Shown here one piece after another: positions 48,124 through 60,234 of a stretch of DNA of 64,000 bases (positions are counted from its first letter, which is position 1; each line of letters begins with the position of its first letter). Source of the DNA: Hirundichthys speculiger (lineage: Eukaryota; Chordata; Actinopteri; Beloniformes; Exocoetidae); the NCBI GenBank assembly GCA_018398805.1, contig JAGFBZ010000737.1:186001-250000 (forward strand), given 5' to 3'. The notes below the pieces were generated by a model. It worked only from the letters and a program-made list of their open reading frames with translations, had not been told where the DNA came from and ran no database searches. The position numbers and the translations under genes were made by a program.

Positions 48124-48655
48124 GTGGCTCTACATGTCTATCCATCGGTTAGCCCCTCTGAGAACCTCAACCACACTGGCTTTGACCTCCCGGTAAAGCT
48201 TTGGCACCACTTCCTGGCTGAAGTGCTAAGAACAACATCTGAGATCTCAGTCCAGAAGAGTGCAATACTAGGAACAATTCAGATCTTACGCAGAACCCTG
48301 AGGCTCCCAGGGCGCTGGTAGAAACACCCGAGCTTGAAGGGGACACAACACTGCCAAGGTGGGCAAGGGACGTCCCACAGGATCTTGACCCGCTTGTTTT
48401 CAACCACCTTTGGAGGCATCTTCCAACTTGACTCCTGGACCTCCAGTCCATATTCCATGCAGATGTTTCTGAGCATTATGTCAGCTACCTGGTTGTGGCG
48501 TTCCATGTTTGTCTTACCTACCAGCATCTTACACCTTGCTAACATGTGCTGCACTGTTTTAGGGGCTTCTTTGCACAGCCTGCATCTCAGGTCCTGTATT
48601 GTGTGGTAGACCCTGGCCTTCTTTGATTTTGTGTTTCGGGCCTGTACATGTATAT
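48124..48655 (-). pseudogene. Non-LTR retrotransposon C-terminal fragment
   Basis: The minus-strand frame reads ARVYHTIQDLRCRLCKEAPK then TVQHMLARCKMLVGKTNMER and RHNQVADIMLRNICMEYGLE, with PPKVVENKRVKILWDVPCPP. The CxxC...H...C zinc-knuckle, followed by HNQV and KILWD motifs, is found at the end of fish LINEs that carry a restriction-like endonuclease. Both the RT domain and the endonuclease active site are missing. The clade is an inference. Confidence 0.65.
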
Positions 48656-48656
48656 T

Positions 48657-50112
48657 AGGGTTTCTCAACGGGTGTGGCACCGCCCCCCAGGGAGCTTTCT
48701 GGACCTTTAGGGGGGCGCTGGAAACGTCAGGACTGAGAGGGGGGCGCTCAGGCACAAATGAGGGGCGCCACGCCTTGAGAGCTCTATTTTAAACTTCCAT
48801 GGTTTGTCAAGGTTTTTTTATAGTGCAAATCTACTTAAGTTTCCATAAAATGTTGTGCTCAGATTTCCTGTCAAAAAATAAAGCTGCTGTCTGAGACCAG
48901 AAGCCCGAGTCTGCTGCTTCCATGACCCGGTAAAATCTCCTTTTCTCTCTACGTCACAATCAGACAGCTTAGGGAACACGAGTAACATGCAGAAACATTT
49001 GCGCACACAACATGCGATAAAGAGTGTTGTGTTTTTGACGCTTTGGACTGATGGAAGATGACCGTGATGAGAGAGAGAGTCTGGCTGGTTCAGAGGCTGG
49101 AAGACATGCTTATTTTTCTGCAAAAGAATTGTTAATTCTTCATAGTATTTGCAGATTTGCACTATGCACTGTTCCATTATATTGATAGTATTTATCTTTC
49201 TTTATTATTATTTTTGAGTGCTTAGTGAGCTTATATATCCTTTTAAAAGGGAGATTTTTTTTCATTTCTATTAGGAAAAATCTGTTAGTAAAATGTTACA
49301 CATTCTTGTGTATTTGCACAGTTACAAATTACAACAGTTAACACGTTATCCAGGCTTTGGGCCTCTTTTGACCTCACTGTTGAGTTTGTAAGGTCGTGAC
49401 TTCTAAGTAAAAAAATTGATGCTAATTACAATGCTAATTACGTAAATTATGGATTTACTCCATCACCGAGCAATGTACATCTGCAGATGTGCTTGCGATG
49501 TGAGCAGGTGTTCTCCAATGAAGCCATGAAGCCGTCGCGATTACAGGAGCATCTTTCTAAAGAACATCCAGACAAAGCATCTAAAGTGATGTATTAATGC
49601 CAGGCTGTGTGAGCTTTTTGCCTCAGTCACTGAGTTCCTCGACCAGGGCGACATGACTTTGAAGGCCCAGCTGTGGTCTTGTCGCAGTCCTTCTCCTGAA
49701 TCAGCACAAATTATCTCCTAAAAAGGGGAATCCTACAGGGGAATCCCTAGCACACATTACATAATACGCCGTATGAGGAACTCCAAGGGGGGAAAAAAAT
49801 GTTCATTGTTGTTCAGGTGTTGGATGAGCTGACAGACAGAGATCTGCTGCGCTACACTGGCCACTTAAGTAATATACTTATAAATAATATAATACTACTA
49901 ATAATAATAATAATGGCAGTTTATCAAATAATAATATAGTATTCTTACCATGTCATTTCCATTATTTCTATTTCCACAAATTAAAATCCATGCTTACACA
50001 GACACGCACATTTATTTATTTATTTATTTTTGGCGGGGGGGGGGGGCGTTAAGAGCATCATGGTGGCCCAGGGGGTTGTTTATTCAAAAATGGTTGAGAA
50101 CCACTGTTGAAC
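48657..50112 (+). mobile_element. hAT/Charlie-like element remnant
   Basis: The left end agggtttctcaac and the right end, ggttgagaaccactg, form the familiar CAGTGGTTCTCAACC inverted terminus. Inside, at about 49485-49600, a + strand frame reads CLRCEQVFSNEAMKPSRLQE then HLSKEHPDKASKV. This is the BED-like segment of hAT proteins related to domesticated ZBED5/SCAND3 genes. Stop codons and frameshifts break it. The segment near 48975-49100 resembles part of the hAT fragment at 45805-46075. Confidence 0.65.
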
Positions 50113-51729
50113 ATTAACGGTTAGTGGCCCTGTGCTGTCTTCAGTCCACCCTTTTTCAACCAACCACCTCTTCAGTTTGTATAAATTAGTTCCAGTTATA
50201 CATTTTCACTAAATCTTATGTAAGACAGGCATATTGCAACAGAGCATGGTGGTATCTTCGTTCTTATCTTCTTATAAAGTAAATGCCATTTATGTTCCAG
50301 TCATGCTGTCAAGGTAACACTAGCAATACTCAACCTGAAATGTGACTCATTCCAGGTAAATGTTTAACTTAGAGCTCAAATGTAAATTTAATTTAATCCA
50401 GAGCTAAACATTAAAACAAACCATGGCTTTAAAACAAATATTGACCTTCCTGCATTTTTTTAAATGGTTAGGACAAAAAAAAAAAGTTTTCACAAAGCTC
50501 AAATGTTCTTAAAATTCCATGTTCAAAAATATGAAATAAAAAAACATTAAAACATATTTCAACAGGAAATAACATGATGCACCGAGTTTTTTCATTTTAT
50601 GGACTCTTGAGCGATGTATAATGTATATACTGTATATGTAAGTGTTGTGAATTATTATTTTTATGCTACATATGCGAGGACCCGTCTTGTTGTGTTTTGT
50701 TTATATGAAACTGTAAAAAATGTAAATAAAATGTAAATTTAAAAAAAACATAATAAAACAGACTTGACCGTGTTTGCATTGAGAGATTTCTGTTTGTGAG
50801 TGAGCAAATGCAAAGCATGAAGCAGTCTGAGTCAGCTGCTGTCTATGTAGACAGGCTTGATTTAAAAATAACACAGGCTCTGACATCATCTCGTGTTCTA
50901 CTGGACGCAAACACTGCAGAAAAGGGAAATCTCTCTACTAGAAACCGTCAGTAATGGAACTGATGGAAAAGAAGGGAAGAAAAAAGTTATGTTTTGAGAC
51001 ATGATAGAAAGGTTCCTAATAAAAACACAACGTGGTTTTTAATTTGTCAAAACACAGCAATAAAAGTCAGAAATAAAATGTATCCCACTAATTAAACAAA
51101 ATAAAGAAAAATAATGACTTCTAATTTCTAATCTACATAACATCAGCAAAATGATACCAAGCGCACCAGCAAATTTACAATAAAATCTCTGGGTTTTTTT
51201 TGGTTTTTTTTTTATAGAATCAAGGTGTGGCAGCGGCCCAGTTGAAGTTGAAACCTCAACCTGCTGAAAAATGTTGCGGCAGGACCTCTGAAGACAGCTG
51301 CACATCAACAAATGTCTCTGGACTTCAGTCAGCTGTGATGACGTCGTGCTGAAGAATGAGCCAAAACTTTTCCACAATGACACGAGAAACTGATCATGGA
51401 AAATAATCACTTCGAAATGTTATTGTGGTTCTACAAGTTATAGAATCATGGATTTCACACTGTTTCCACCGCATGGCTTAGATTTTATAAACCTTAATAA
51501 AGACTTATCGAAAAATCTGGCAAAGTGGAACATCTTGTGTGTTCATCTGAGGTTGTATTTGCTGGATTTTAAAGATCTGGTGAGGAGAAGAAGAATTTTC
51601 TTTTTTGATAAAAACGGCAGGATTAAACCCCTGAAATGCAGGAATCCAGCAACTCAATAGAGTTGTGACTCTTTGTCAACCTGGCTATAGTGCTGAAAAG
51701 AAAAAGTGGGTTATTTTTGTTTTCTTCTA
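50113..51729. other. Intergenic sequence, nothing recognised
   Basis: AT-rich with short homopolymer runs. Open frames at 51039-51410 (minus) and 51448-51660 (plus) have no recognisable domains. Confidence 0.45.
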
Positions 51730-53276
51730 TTAATCCTTGTGTGATGTTAGGGTCTTTTGGACCCTTTTTTAATCTTTACTAAAATAAAAATCATACAAGT
51801 AATACTTTTTTCAACTTGAAACTCATTGTCCTTGGCTTATTTTATGTGAGGGGCATGGAGGATAACTTTTTTGGGGGGAGCTCACACTCTACACCCCCCC
51901 TTTACATTTACACACAGAGGGTGTTTGGGTCCAAAGGACCCCAGTGTAAAACAATAGGGCAGTAGTCTACTCTACAGCTTTAGTGTGAACATTGGAATAG
52001 GACCATATAGATTGCTGCATACTTTTACTTGCCTTCCAGAGACTAGAGTACCTGAACAGGGGGTGGAGTGGGGGATATATTTTTCCCAATCAAACTTGAC
52101 CCAAGGGGGCGGAGCTTTGCTACCACACCATTATGCAACAGGAATCCTACATCCCAGCCCCTGTGTGTGCTAGAGACATGATGCATGCACCAGGGGGTCA
52201 ACAGGGACAGCCCTGAGTGCACCTTACTGTCCCACAATCACCCTTGATCAAAGGGGGCGGGGTTTCGCTACCACATCACCTGCAACACAAATCCCACAAT
52301 CAAGCCCCCGTGTGTGCTAGAGATATGATGCACGCAGTACTGTCCCCCCACAGGGACAGCCCTGAGTGCACCATACAGTTAGTTGTCCTGTCCTTTTCCT
52401 ACCTTGAATTTATGTGTGTACTCCATTAGATTTAGTTTGTTTTACAGATTGAAGACCATCATCTCCTCCAACCCGTCAAACACACACACACACTAGGCTA
52501 TTTTTTGACTACTGTATGCACATGCACACACAAAAGCTTTCAACATAGCATATACTACATTCTTCTGCACTCTATGTTACACTCTATATGTAAACAAACA
52601 CACACATGGGCACGCACATACACACAAGGGCTAAGTTGTGGGATTCGTCGCATGCATGATGGCAAAATTCCGCCCCCCAAGGTGACAGTCAGTACAGGGA
52701 AGGTCAGTGACATCACAGCAATGCACCAGTAACCCTCCAGTGAAGACAGCGTGTCCTCAGTCACACAGAGACTGAGAAGTGGGAGTCGTGGCGTGCATGA
52801 TGGCGAAACTCCGCCCCCAAAGGTCGAGGTCATCATAGGGAGGGTCAGTGATGTCAAGGCTACCCACCAGTAACCCACTAGTGAAAATAGCATGTCTCTA
52901 GCCCACACAGAGGTTGAGAAGTGGGATTTGTGGCATGCGTGATGGCGAAACTCCGCCCCCAAAGGTCGAGGTCATCATAGGGAGAGTCAGTGATGTCACA
53001 GCTTACCCACCAGTAACCCTCCAGTGAAGACAGTGTGTCTCTAGCCCACACAGAGGCTGAGAAGTGAGGCTGGTGGCGTGGAAAAAAGGGGTTTGAATAG
53101 GCTCCACCCCCTCAGGTTGGAGAAACCTAGTGGTAGGTCAGTGACCTAAAGGGCATCCTCAAGTTTCCTCCGGTGAAAACAGAATGTCTCTAGCCTGCAC
53201 AGGGGCTGAGTTATGGTATGAAATCCTAAGGTGCACCCCGAGAATGCAGAAAATCCTAATACCACACAAGGGTTAA
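51730..53276. mobile_element. TTAA-flanked foldback element with repeated arms
   Basis: TTAA lies at both ends (51730-51733 and 53273-53276). Inward are inverted repeats TTAATCCTTGTGTGATGTTA and, from the right, TTAACCCTTGTGTGGTATTA. The left arm (about 52080-52380) has two tandem units of about 170 bp, with aagggggcggagctttgcta. The right arm (about 52620-53230) has about four units of roughly 142 bp in reverse orientation, with gatggcgaaactccgccccc. No transposase is present. Ends and target suit a non-autonomous piggyBac-like element; the repeated arms are unusual. Confidence 0.72.
52620..53230. repeat. Tandem repeat, about four units of roughly 142 bp
   Basis: Units recur at about 52655, 52796, 52939 and 53091, each with a 'compare gatggcgaaactccgccccc' core and ccagtgaagacag...gagactgagaagtggg. 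Divergence rises in the last unit. Part of the right arm of the TTAA-flanked element. Confidence 0.75.
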
Positions 53277-54956
53277 TAACAAATAATAAGCTGTTCTAGC
53301 ATCACAAAGGTTTTCCTAAGATTGAGAAAGATGCAAAATACCAGTCTGAGAATGTTGCTTAATGTCTTTTTTTTAACATTAAAAGATTACTCAATTAAAT
53401 ATTCCATAAAATATTTTTACAAACTTCTTGTTCAAAACCAAACAAGTAACTTTTCCCCCTATTTTAGAAAAACTTTCAGTTGCACCAGCACCTGTTCATG
53501 ACCAGACAGGCAGAAACATAGTTTTAACAAATATGAACGTTTGTCACATTAGTAGAAGTTTAACATCCAGGTTCAAAAGGAAACAGGAGGCTTCCATTTC
53601 ATCACGACCCTCTACTCTGAGCTAGAATAAGTTCAATGAGTTGAAGTATTACGTCATTAAATTCATGAATAAATTGAATTAAGAATTAAATTAAGGTTAT
53701 TGATTATATTTAAATAAGTCATGAAATTTGGTTGCATATATGTGGGTTCATATTGTCGATTAAAATGTCGTGGGATGATTTATTGTTGTCATGGTTCCAG
53801 TGAGTATTTTTGTCTGAGGGCTATTTTTATTAATGGTTTTTATTAAAACAGCCCCCCCCCCCCCCCCCACCCCCCCACCCACACCACTGTTATCTTCCTC
53901 TGTCAGACACAGGGGTATCCCGAGATACAAATACTATTCTGCAGTTTTGTGAGCATGTGACCAAACAGTAAAAGCTGTTCTAATCTGCTTTCCATGTGTG
54001 TGGGTGGGTGCATATTTTAAATTTAGAAACACTGTACATGGATACAATACCCAGCAGTGGAATGGTTTTTAAAAAGTTGTTTACTTTCTGATGATCCTGT
54101 TGTTTTCCCTGCGTCCACCAACCTTTTTCCTTTTTGTTTTGTAACTATAACAGACCACTAAAGTTCTTCCCCAGTGATTATGTTTGTCTATCAGCATTTC
54201 ATAATAAGGATTACAACACTGCTATTACTACATCAGCTACATTAAAGGTCAAAGTGTCTCGTAGCAACAAACTCACATCTTGTTCAGTTTCATGTCTTTG
54301 TCAAATTTCTATATTCACTCCACCGTATTATGTTTACACAACTTGTTTATCTACCACACAAAGCTTTTGAGCTAAATGTCGAGGCTTGTTGTTGGAGATG
54401 AGGGGGAAGTCAGGACAGTAGACGGACTGACTCACACGGCCTGAGGGGGAAATTACAGAGGTCATTGTGAAGCTAAATTCTCGGTCAACGTGATATTCGC
54501 CTGCGCCTAGTAATACTGCTATTTATAGGTTTGATGTCGATGTTAAATAATTAGAAGATAAATAAATAAACATGCAAAAAAATTCCGCACATTTCAGCTG
54601 TCATTGGTGCAGCCTGGACAGAGGAAACAGTGCACACTCACCCTAACTGTGCACCTGTGCAAGTTAGCATTCGTGCATATTCACCTAAACTTGTGCATTA
54701 AAAAAAATTAAAAATTAAAACAATATATAAATTTTCATTTGAGTAAAATCAGACAAAATGTTGAATTTGTATTTTGTCTGTGAGAATATGATTCAAATAG
54801 TTACAGCCTTAAAAGATTATGAATACAAAGTACGTCTGATATCAACTCCAGCCTTGTTAATGCTTTAGCTGCAATCAACCAATCAACTTCTTCTCAGTCA
54901 GTTGTCCAAATACCTTTGAGCTCCTGAAAATGGATGTAATTCTTAATCAGTAAATG
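53277..54956. other. Intergenic sequence, poly(C) tract only
   Basis: A C-rich run lies at about 53852-53880. No gene or bounded element was recognised. Confidence 0.45.
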
Positions 54957-54964
54957 CCCTAACT

Positions 54965-55346
54965 CAGTGGTTCCCAAAGTGTGGGCCGCGGCCCCCTGGT
55001 GTGCCGTCGTGGTACTGCAGGTGGGCCATGAGAGGTGATTAAAATTAAACAAATATGTTTCAAATCCTCGATCTTTTTTTAATATGTTTTTAATTACTGT
55101 AAAATATTAACAATATGATTTAAAAACATTAAGAAGTAACAAAACAAACCAGTTAAGTGTTATTCTACCATCATCTTAACTTAATATGACAAGTGTCACC
55201 TTATTTGTTGACCCCTCACATTAATATCAGAACATGGTTCCTGGTCCTGTATGTTGATCACAGTTGTGATTAAAGGTTTCGGTGGGCCGTGGAGATTTTT
55301 CACATTTTAAATTGGGCCTTGGTATTCTGAAGTTTGGGAATGGCTG
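54965..55346. mobile_element. hAT-type MITE, uninterrupted copy
   Basis: Same family as 2338-3279: starts CAGTGGTTCCCAAAGTGTGG, and the right end reads CAGCCATTCCCAAACTTCAG from the other strand. Flanks ccctaact and ccctagtt match at 6 of 8 bases. It lacks the insertion found in the first copy and so records the empty site (aaacaaatatgtttcaaatc). Confidence 0.78.
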
Positions 55347-55354
55347 CCCTAGTT

Positions 55355-55940
55355 TAATGAAAGCCCGGCGTGTTGTTGCTGGCGTGGGCGTGAGTGTGGG
55401 CTTCCCTGAGCTTTATTCAGAGGAAGTTACCTGTCACTGCTGGGAGAGCAGCGGGCTTCCCTGCCACACCTCTATTCAAAAACCATATGAATGATTCAGC
55501 CTCATTTTGTATCCATGGATACCAAACGCTGTTCATGGATACACCAGGCTATGTGTAAATTATATTGAGAACAGGAAAAGTTGTTACATTTTGCATTTGC
55601 AAGACCTCAAATACTTCTTATTCTGAGCAATTTGTGATTCAGAAAGACGATCCACTTTGAAAGTAACATTTCATGCTGGCAAATTCACACTTTGTCTCTT
55701 AATAACTGATGTTTGTTATATTGAAATTAAGACTTTAAATCATCAGCATTCAAACAAAATATAGCTAAAACCAAAAGTTGAAGCACAGATAACAAATAAT
55801 CAGCAACTGAACATAAACTGTGGTGACAATATGATTTGGGCCCAGCCCAACCTTACGCCCCCACGGTCTTCCCAGTATGCAAATGTTCCGTTCTGCCACC
55901 ACCATGGCAGAGTATTAAACAGCGCAGGTATTCCTAGAGA
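55355..55940. promoter_or_regulatory. Upstream region of the IL-17-like gene
   Basis: An octamer-type motif ATGCAAAT lies at 55877-55884, about 100 bp before the predicted start site. Further upstream is AT-rich sequence without recognised elements. Regulatory function is not shown by sequence alone. Confidence 0.35.
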
Positions 55941-55948
55941 GGGCTACA

Positions 55949-55954
55949 TATAAA
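55949..55954 (+). promoter_or_regulatory. TATA box of the IL-17-like gene
   Basis: TATAAA in the context ctacatataaactgctc. About 30 bp downstream is a plausible start region (gacaacaagcactcgg), giving a 5' UTR of about 90 bases before the ATG at 56070. Confidence 0.65.
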
Positions 55955-56069
55955 CTGCTCTCTGACAGAGGACAACAAGCACTCGGACTGATTTTTCACT
56001 GGTCAAGAGAAGTAAATCTGTTCTCCATCAGGCTCGTTTCAGCGTCTGCTGCAGCTTTCCAACTCCAGC

Positions 56070-56090
56070 ATGGCTTCCACTGCTCTCCTG
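56070..56090 (+). CDS. IL-17-like exon 1
   Basis: Encodes MASTALL, the start of the signal peptide. Donor gtgagt, phase 0. Confidence 0.8.
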
Positions 56091-57089
56091 GTGAGTACTG
56101 GATATAACACGTTCATGTGACTCAATGATGAATTTAACAGCTGCCTTCCAAGAGTAACTTTCTCCTGACAGTTCACAGACGCACATCACTGATGGTGCTA
56201 ACATTTTAGATTGATTAGAGACTTAACAGAAAATGGTAATTTGGTTATTGGGATAGTTTGGTGATTGTGCTGAAGTGGCAGCCTTCGATGATGACACTAA
56301 ACTGAACCATTCTCTTTCTCTTTCCAGCTCTTATTAGGACTCATTGCTGTTTCCAGCGGTACTAACTGTCCCAATGACTGCACCCCGATGGACCGCCTTA
56401 TGGACAAGTATGAAACCCAGTACTTCAAACACGTGTCAAGCCTGGGGGACTCTTCAGTCGCACCCTGGAAGCTGATTAATAGGTAAGAATACTAATGTGT
56501 AGCTGAGTGAAGAAGAGTTTTGGATTAAAGTAAACTTTGCATTTCAAGTTGAGTTAAATTTTGACTGAACTGATGAGACTGTCTTGACTATTGAATGATA
56601 AGAAAAGTCAGGAGATGAATGAAAGCATTGAGATTCATCCTGATCAGTGCCAGTTCATCTCATGTTTGTGGAACTGGACAGTGTATATAACCGAGATTAT
56701 TGGAGAAAAAAATGTAGAAACTGATAAATAATAAATACATTAATCTAACTAGGCAAATTTTAGATTTACTTTTGGTTGTGGAATGACTAAATGTAAGTGT
56801 TGGCAACTAAGACTGTAGTCATTTAAACCCAGTGTCAACCTGCCCTTGTGTCTCCAAATTTGATAATAAGCTTTCATCTGTTTTTTTTTTTTTTTTTTTT
56901 CTTTTCAGACCTGCAAATGGTACATACCTGAGGGGGATTCAATATGCTGAATGTCAGACTTGCAAACTGGAAAACATGACTGCCAAGCCGATCTACTTCC
57001 AGATTTCAGTTTTTAAGCGTTCAGGACATCGCTGGTGCAGATGTCCTTACGACCTGTCGGTTGGCTGCACGTGTGTGAAGAAGGAATGA
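56070..57089 (+). CDS. IL-17-family cytokine, three exons, 118 residues
   Basis: A predicted secreted signalling protein, expected to act as a cystine-knot-fold dimer on IL-17 receptors. Exons are 56070-56090, 56328-56482 and 56909-57089. Donors are gtgagt and gtaaga; acceptors are tttccag and cttttcag. Residues 1-18 are a hydrophobic signal peptide (MASTALLLLLGLIAVSSG). The mature part has eight cysteines. The family signature is SVAPWKL (residues 51-57, like the usual S-x-SPW motif) and the C-terminal VGCTCV. An N-glycosylation site (NGT) and a second (NMT) occur in exon 3. The tiny first coding exon ending in phase 0 matches the exon layout of IL-17A/F genes. The protein is shorter than the usual 140-180 residues. 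Which IL-17 subtype it is (A/F, N or another) cannot be decided here. Confidence 0.82.
56328..56482 (+). CDS. IL-17-like exon 2
   Basis: Encodes the rest of the signal peptide, the N-terminal cysteines (NCPNDC) and the SVAPWKLIN motif. Ends in phase 2 (AG|A). Confidence 0.85.
56909..57089 (+). CDS. IL-17-like exon 3
   Basis: Encodes the core strands with cysteine pairs ECQTC, WCRC and GCTC, ending CVKKE and TGA. The acceptor follows a run of more than 20 T residues. Confidence 0.88.
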
Positions 57090-57157
57090 CGGTTGGACAC
57101 CAACAAACCCCAGTCTTTAATGGAGCAGTCATTTTAGCTGCAGCCTAAATATGGAAA

Positions 57158-57241
<84 letters not shown>

Positions 57242-57610
57242 ATTTTAAAGATTATATATAGTTTTTTGTGAAAAATGTCAAAAACAACAGTTGCATAATG
57301 TCAATGACATGAATGAATTCAATAACATGTTTTTTACATGTGATTTTTTTTTTTATTCCTATTTTTTATTTTTTGCAATATATTTTAGGAGATGGTATCA
57401 AAGATGTTCTTATGAGAGTATCAGTTTTTTTTTTCTCCATGTATATCATGATATTTGTACCATAATCCTTTCAGAATATTTATGTTTTGCTCAAGCGGGA
57501 ACCTATTTGTTTGCACCATAAGACTGATATACATTATATCATTGCATATTATAATTAGATTATAAGCTTGTGTCTCAAAAAATAAAAATAAAATGTTTTT
57601 TTTTTAATAC
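57090..57610 (+). other. 3' UTR of the IL-17-like gene
   Basis: Includes a (TA)n tract at 57163-57238. Two overlapping AATAAA signals lie at 57581-57586 and 57587-57592, placing the 3' end at about 57605. The UTR is very AT-rich. Confidence 0.6.
57163..57238. repeat. (TA)n microsatellite in the 3' UTR
   Basis: About 75 bp of TA with one interruption (ataatata). It would be transcribed and can self-pair in the message. Confidence 0.9.
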
Positions 57611-59194
57611 AAGCATAATCACAGTGTTTGGACTTTTGTATCAGTCATGTAGAAACAGTAGATCAACAGTCCACCAACATGTCCTGCTGTTCACTTCCAA
57701 CTATGTGAAACAACCCTAACAGCCTCATCATCTCATGATAACCAAATAAATATTTTGTAAAATATAATTAATAGAAAAACAGTTCTTTTTGGGGGAAACA
57801 CAAAAGGACACCACCACTTCTATTACTACTATAAATGCTGACAGTCAGATTTGAGTGCAACAGAGGAGGCACAAATGTTTAAAATACATTCACGTAGCGT
57901 TTAGGAAGAGGCTGCCCTGTTTAAGCCTTCAACATTTACTTTAGTTTGCCCTCGGTGCTCAGATTCAAAGAGCTCAGAAAGAAGATTGTAAAGAAATCAG
58001 AGAAGGTCTATTAAAAGATCCCAGAAACATTGAATCTGCCATTCAGCTGTGTGAAAAATGATTTACAAGTGGGGAACATTTAAAATAACTACCAGCTTTG
58101 CTGAATCAGGTCAAAGGTGGACAAGCTGTATTTGATAGGAAGGCCTCCAACAACCTTAAAGAATCATCAGGACTTCACAGCTGATCCGAAATACATGCAT
58201 AGACCAACAGAGGTATAAAAACCTATGAAGACCATGACTCCAATCTGTTTTGGATAAATTGGCACATTTTCAAGAGAAATGGAAATATACTTGAACTATT
58301 AACAAACTAATTTAATTCCTTCAGTCTTCACTGAACACTTTTTCCCCAAGAACTGAATTTTTATTGGATGTATTCATTTAAGACACAAGAAACTATGATT
58401 GTTAGTGTCTTTCAGCTTCGGTACATTGTGCTTGTCTGTTATTGTGACTTGAAGTTTAGGAAGGTGATGCAGAAGACCAAAGGGTTCTCATACTTTTTCT
58501 TTATGCCTTGTTTTTAATGATGGGTTACAATTCAGTGCATTTGCTTCGTGTTACAAAGTTAAAGTAACGTTCAAGTCAATCCTGGTGCATTCACAATACA
58601 AAATGTTTATAATCATTACTGTAATATCATCCAGCAAACTGCCAGTGATCCTGGATGGGCCAGAGGACCTCATCAACATCAGCAGCAAATCCAAACTGGC
58701 CACGCAGCAAGAAAAAAAGAGAAGAAGCCTCATATAGTGAATCCATACATGGATGTGAACACATGCAGTACCTTTTCCTTGCTGGTTGTTCTGTTCCTGG
58801 CCTCATATTCTACACATTAAGAAGGACTGTGCTACTGTTGGGTGACTCATATATCAACAATTAAATGACATGTAATATGCATTTCTGTATGTGATGTCAT
58901 TCATCTTAGTTACTGTTTTGGAGACAAATCCATAGTTTACTGAATATATAAAAATGTTGTGAAAATGTTTAATCAAGTGACACATCAATTTAAAATAATA
59001 AAAGTAAAAATAATAAACTAAATAAAAAATAATAAATAATTCACAACAATGAAATCTATTTCTTCATTATTTACACTACTAAAAGTACACTATCACTAAA
59101 GATCCTTGTTTGATAAAACATTAAGATCAACCTTCGGTGGCATGAAAGTGCCTTTGCATAACTTTGTGTCTGCACGTGCCTCCATTCAGTGTGT

Positions 59195-59199
<5 letters not shown>
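57611..59199. other. Intergenic sequence between the cytokine and L1 fragment
   Basis: A segment around 57900-58230 (aaagagctcagaaagaagat, then ggtcaaaggtggacaag) looks like a badly decayed transposon, possibly Tc1-related, but no motif is strong enough to call. Nothing else was seen. Confidence 0.35.
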
Positions 59200-59263
<64 letters not shown>

Positions 59264-59284
59264 TATATATATATATATATATAT

Positions 59285-59336
<52 letters not shown>
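59200..59336. repeat. (TA)n microsatellite next to an L1 tail
   Basis: TA dinucleotides with two tagata interruptions, directly abutting the T-run at 59337-59367. Probably expanded from the target or tail of the adjacent L1 insertion. Confidence 0.92.
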
Positions 59337-59371
<35 letters not shown>

Positions 59372-60105
59372 GAACACAAACAATTTTAGTACAAAAAAAA
59401 CACACGTAGAGGAGATACAGTATAAGGCATTATAACAATCAAAAACAAAAACAACAACAAATATATAGGGGGTAGTGATGAAAGAGACTTACAAACTAAA
59501 AATAAAAGAAAAACAAATATACTTAAAATTTAAAATAAAAGTAAAGTAGTAGAAGGCAAACAGGATTAAAATAAAAGATATTTTGATATATCAGCTGATA
59601 ATCTTTTAGCAGAATTACTTGACTTTGTTTTCTTCAGAGGGACCGAAAAAAGTTTGAAATCATTTAAAAACCATTGAAAAGAGGGTTTCATTTTCCTCCA
59701 CTTGCAACAGTGGATGTGATATTTACCAAGTAACAGAATAACGTTCACCAAAAAAGACACTAATTTGTCCATGGTATCCATATAAAAAAATAATATTGGA
59801 GATTTCTATAGTTGGGATGTCATTAATTTTTAGAGATAACCAATTTCGAATTTCATGCCAAAAGATTTGAGTGACAGGACACGATAAAAACATGTGATCA
59901 AGCGATTCCTCAGATTCATTACAAAAAATACAGGGGTCAACTTCAAATTTAAATCTTTTTCTCAAAAATTCAGCAGTTGGATAAATTGTATTAATCAATT
60001 TAAAATTAGTTTCTTTGACTTTGGGGGCAATTGGCCATTTGATATAATATGTGAAATGTCAGAGAGTAACCCCCTGTGATACACATTAAATGATCTCGAT
60101 TTAAT
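59337..60105 (-). mobile_element. 5'-truncated L1-clade LINE
   Basis: The minus strand carries the end of ORF2. About 60102-59998 reads SRSFNVYHRGLLSDISHIIS. Then 59998-59780 has the zinc-knuckle CIFCNESEESLDHMFLSCPV with IFWHEI, and 59760-59566 reads LLGKYHIHCCKWRKMKPSFQ on to a stop. At least two frameshifts (near 59998 and 59780) break it. It ends in a poly(A) tail, seen as a T-run at 59337-59367 on the + strand. Truncation at about 60100 is typical of L1 insertion. Confidence 0.82.
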
Positions 60106-60234
60106 AGTGTGTAATAGTATTGTGGCGCTGCAGACCCGGAGACTGCAGTTTCGGTTGTTGTGGCACAATGAATCCACCAGGGGGCGACTAGTAGAGAAAC
60201 GGACGGACACGTTTGCTTCCGGGTCGGAAGCTCC
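60106..60234 (+). promoter_or_regulatory. rps21: Probable rps21 promoter
   Basis: About 130 bp between the L1 truncation point and the predicted first exon. It is GC-richer than its surroundings, with CpGs and ETS-like cores (gcttccgggtcggaag, 60213-60228). Such motifs are common in ribosomal protein promoters. No TATA box. Confidence 0.5.

Noticed and set aside
57900..58230. Possible decayed Tc1-like transposase
   Set aside because: A few transposase-like words appear in translation, but no motif is continuous and no inverted ends were found.
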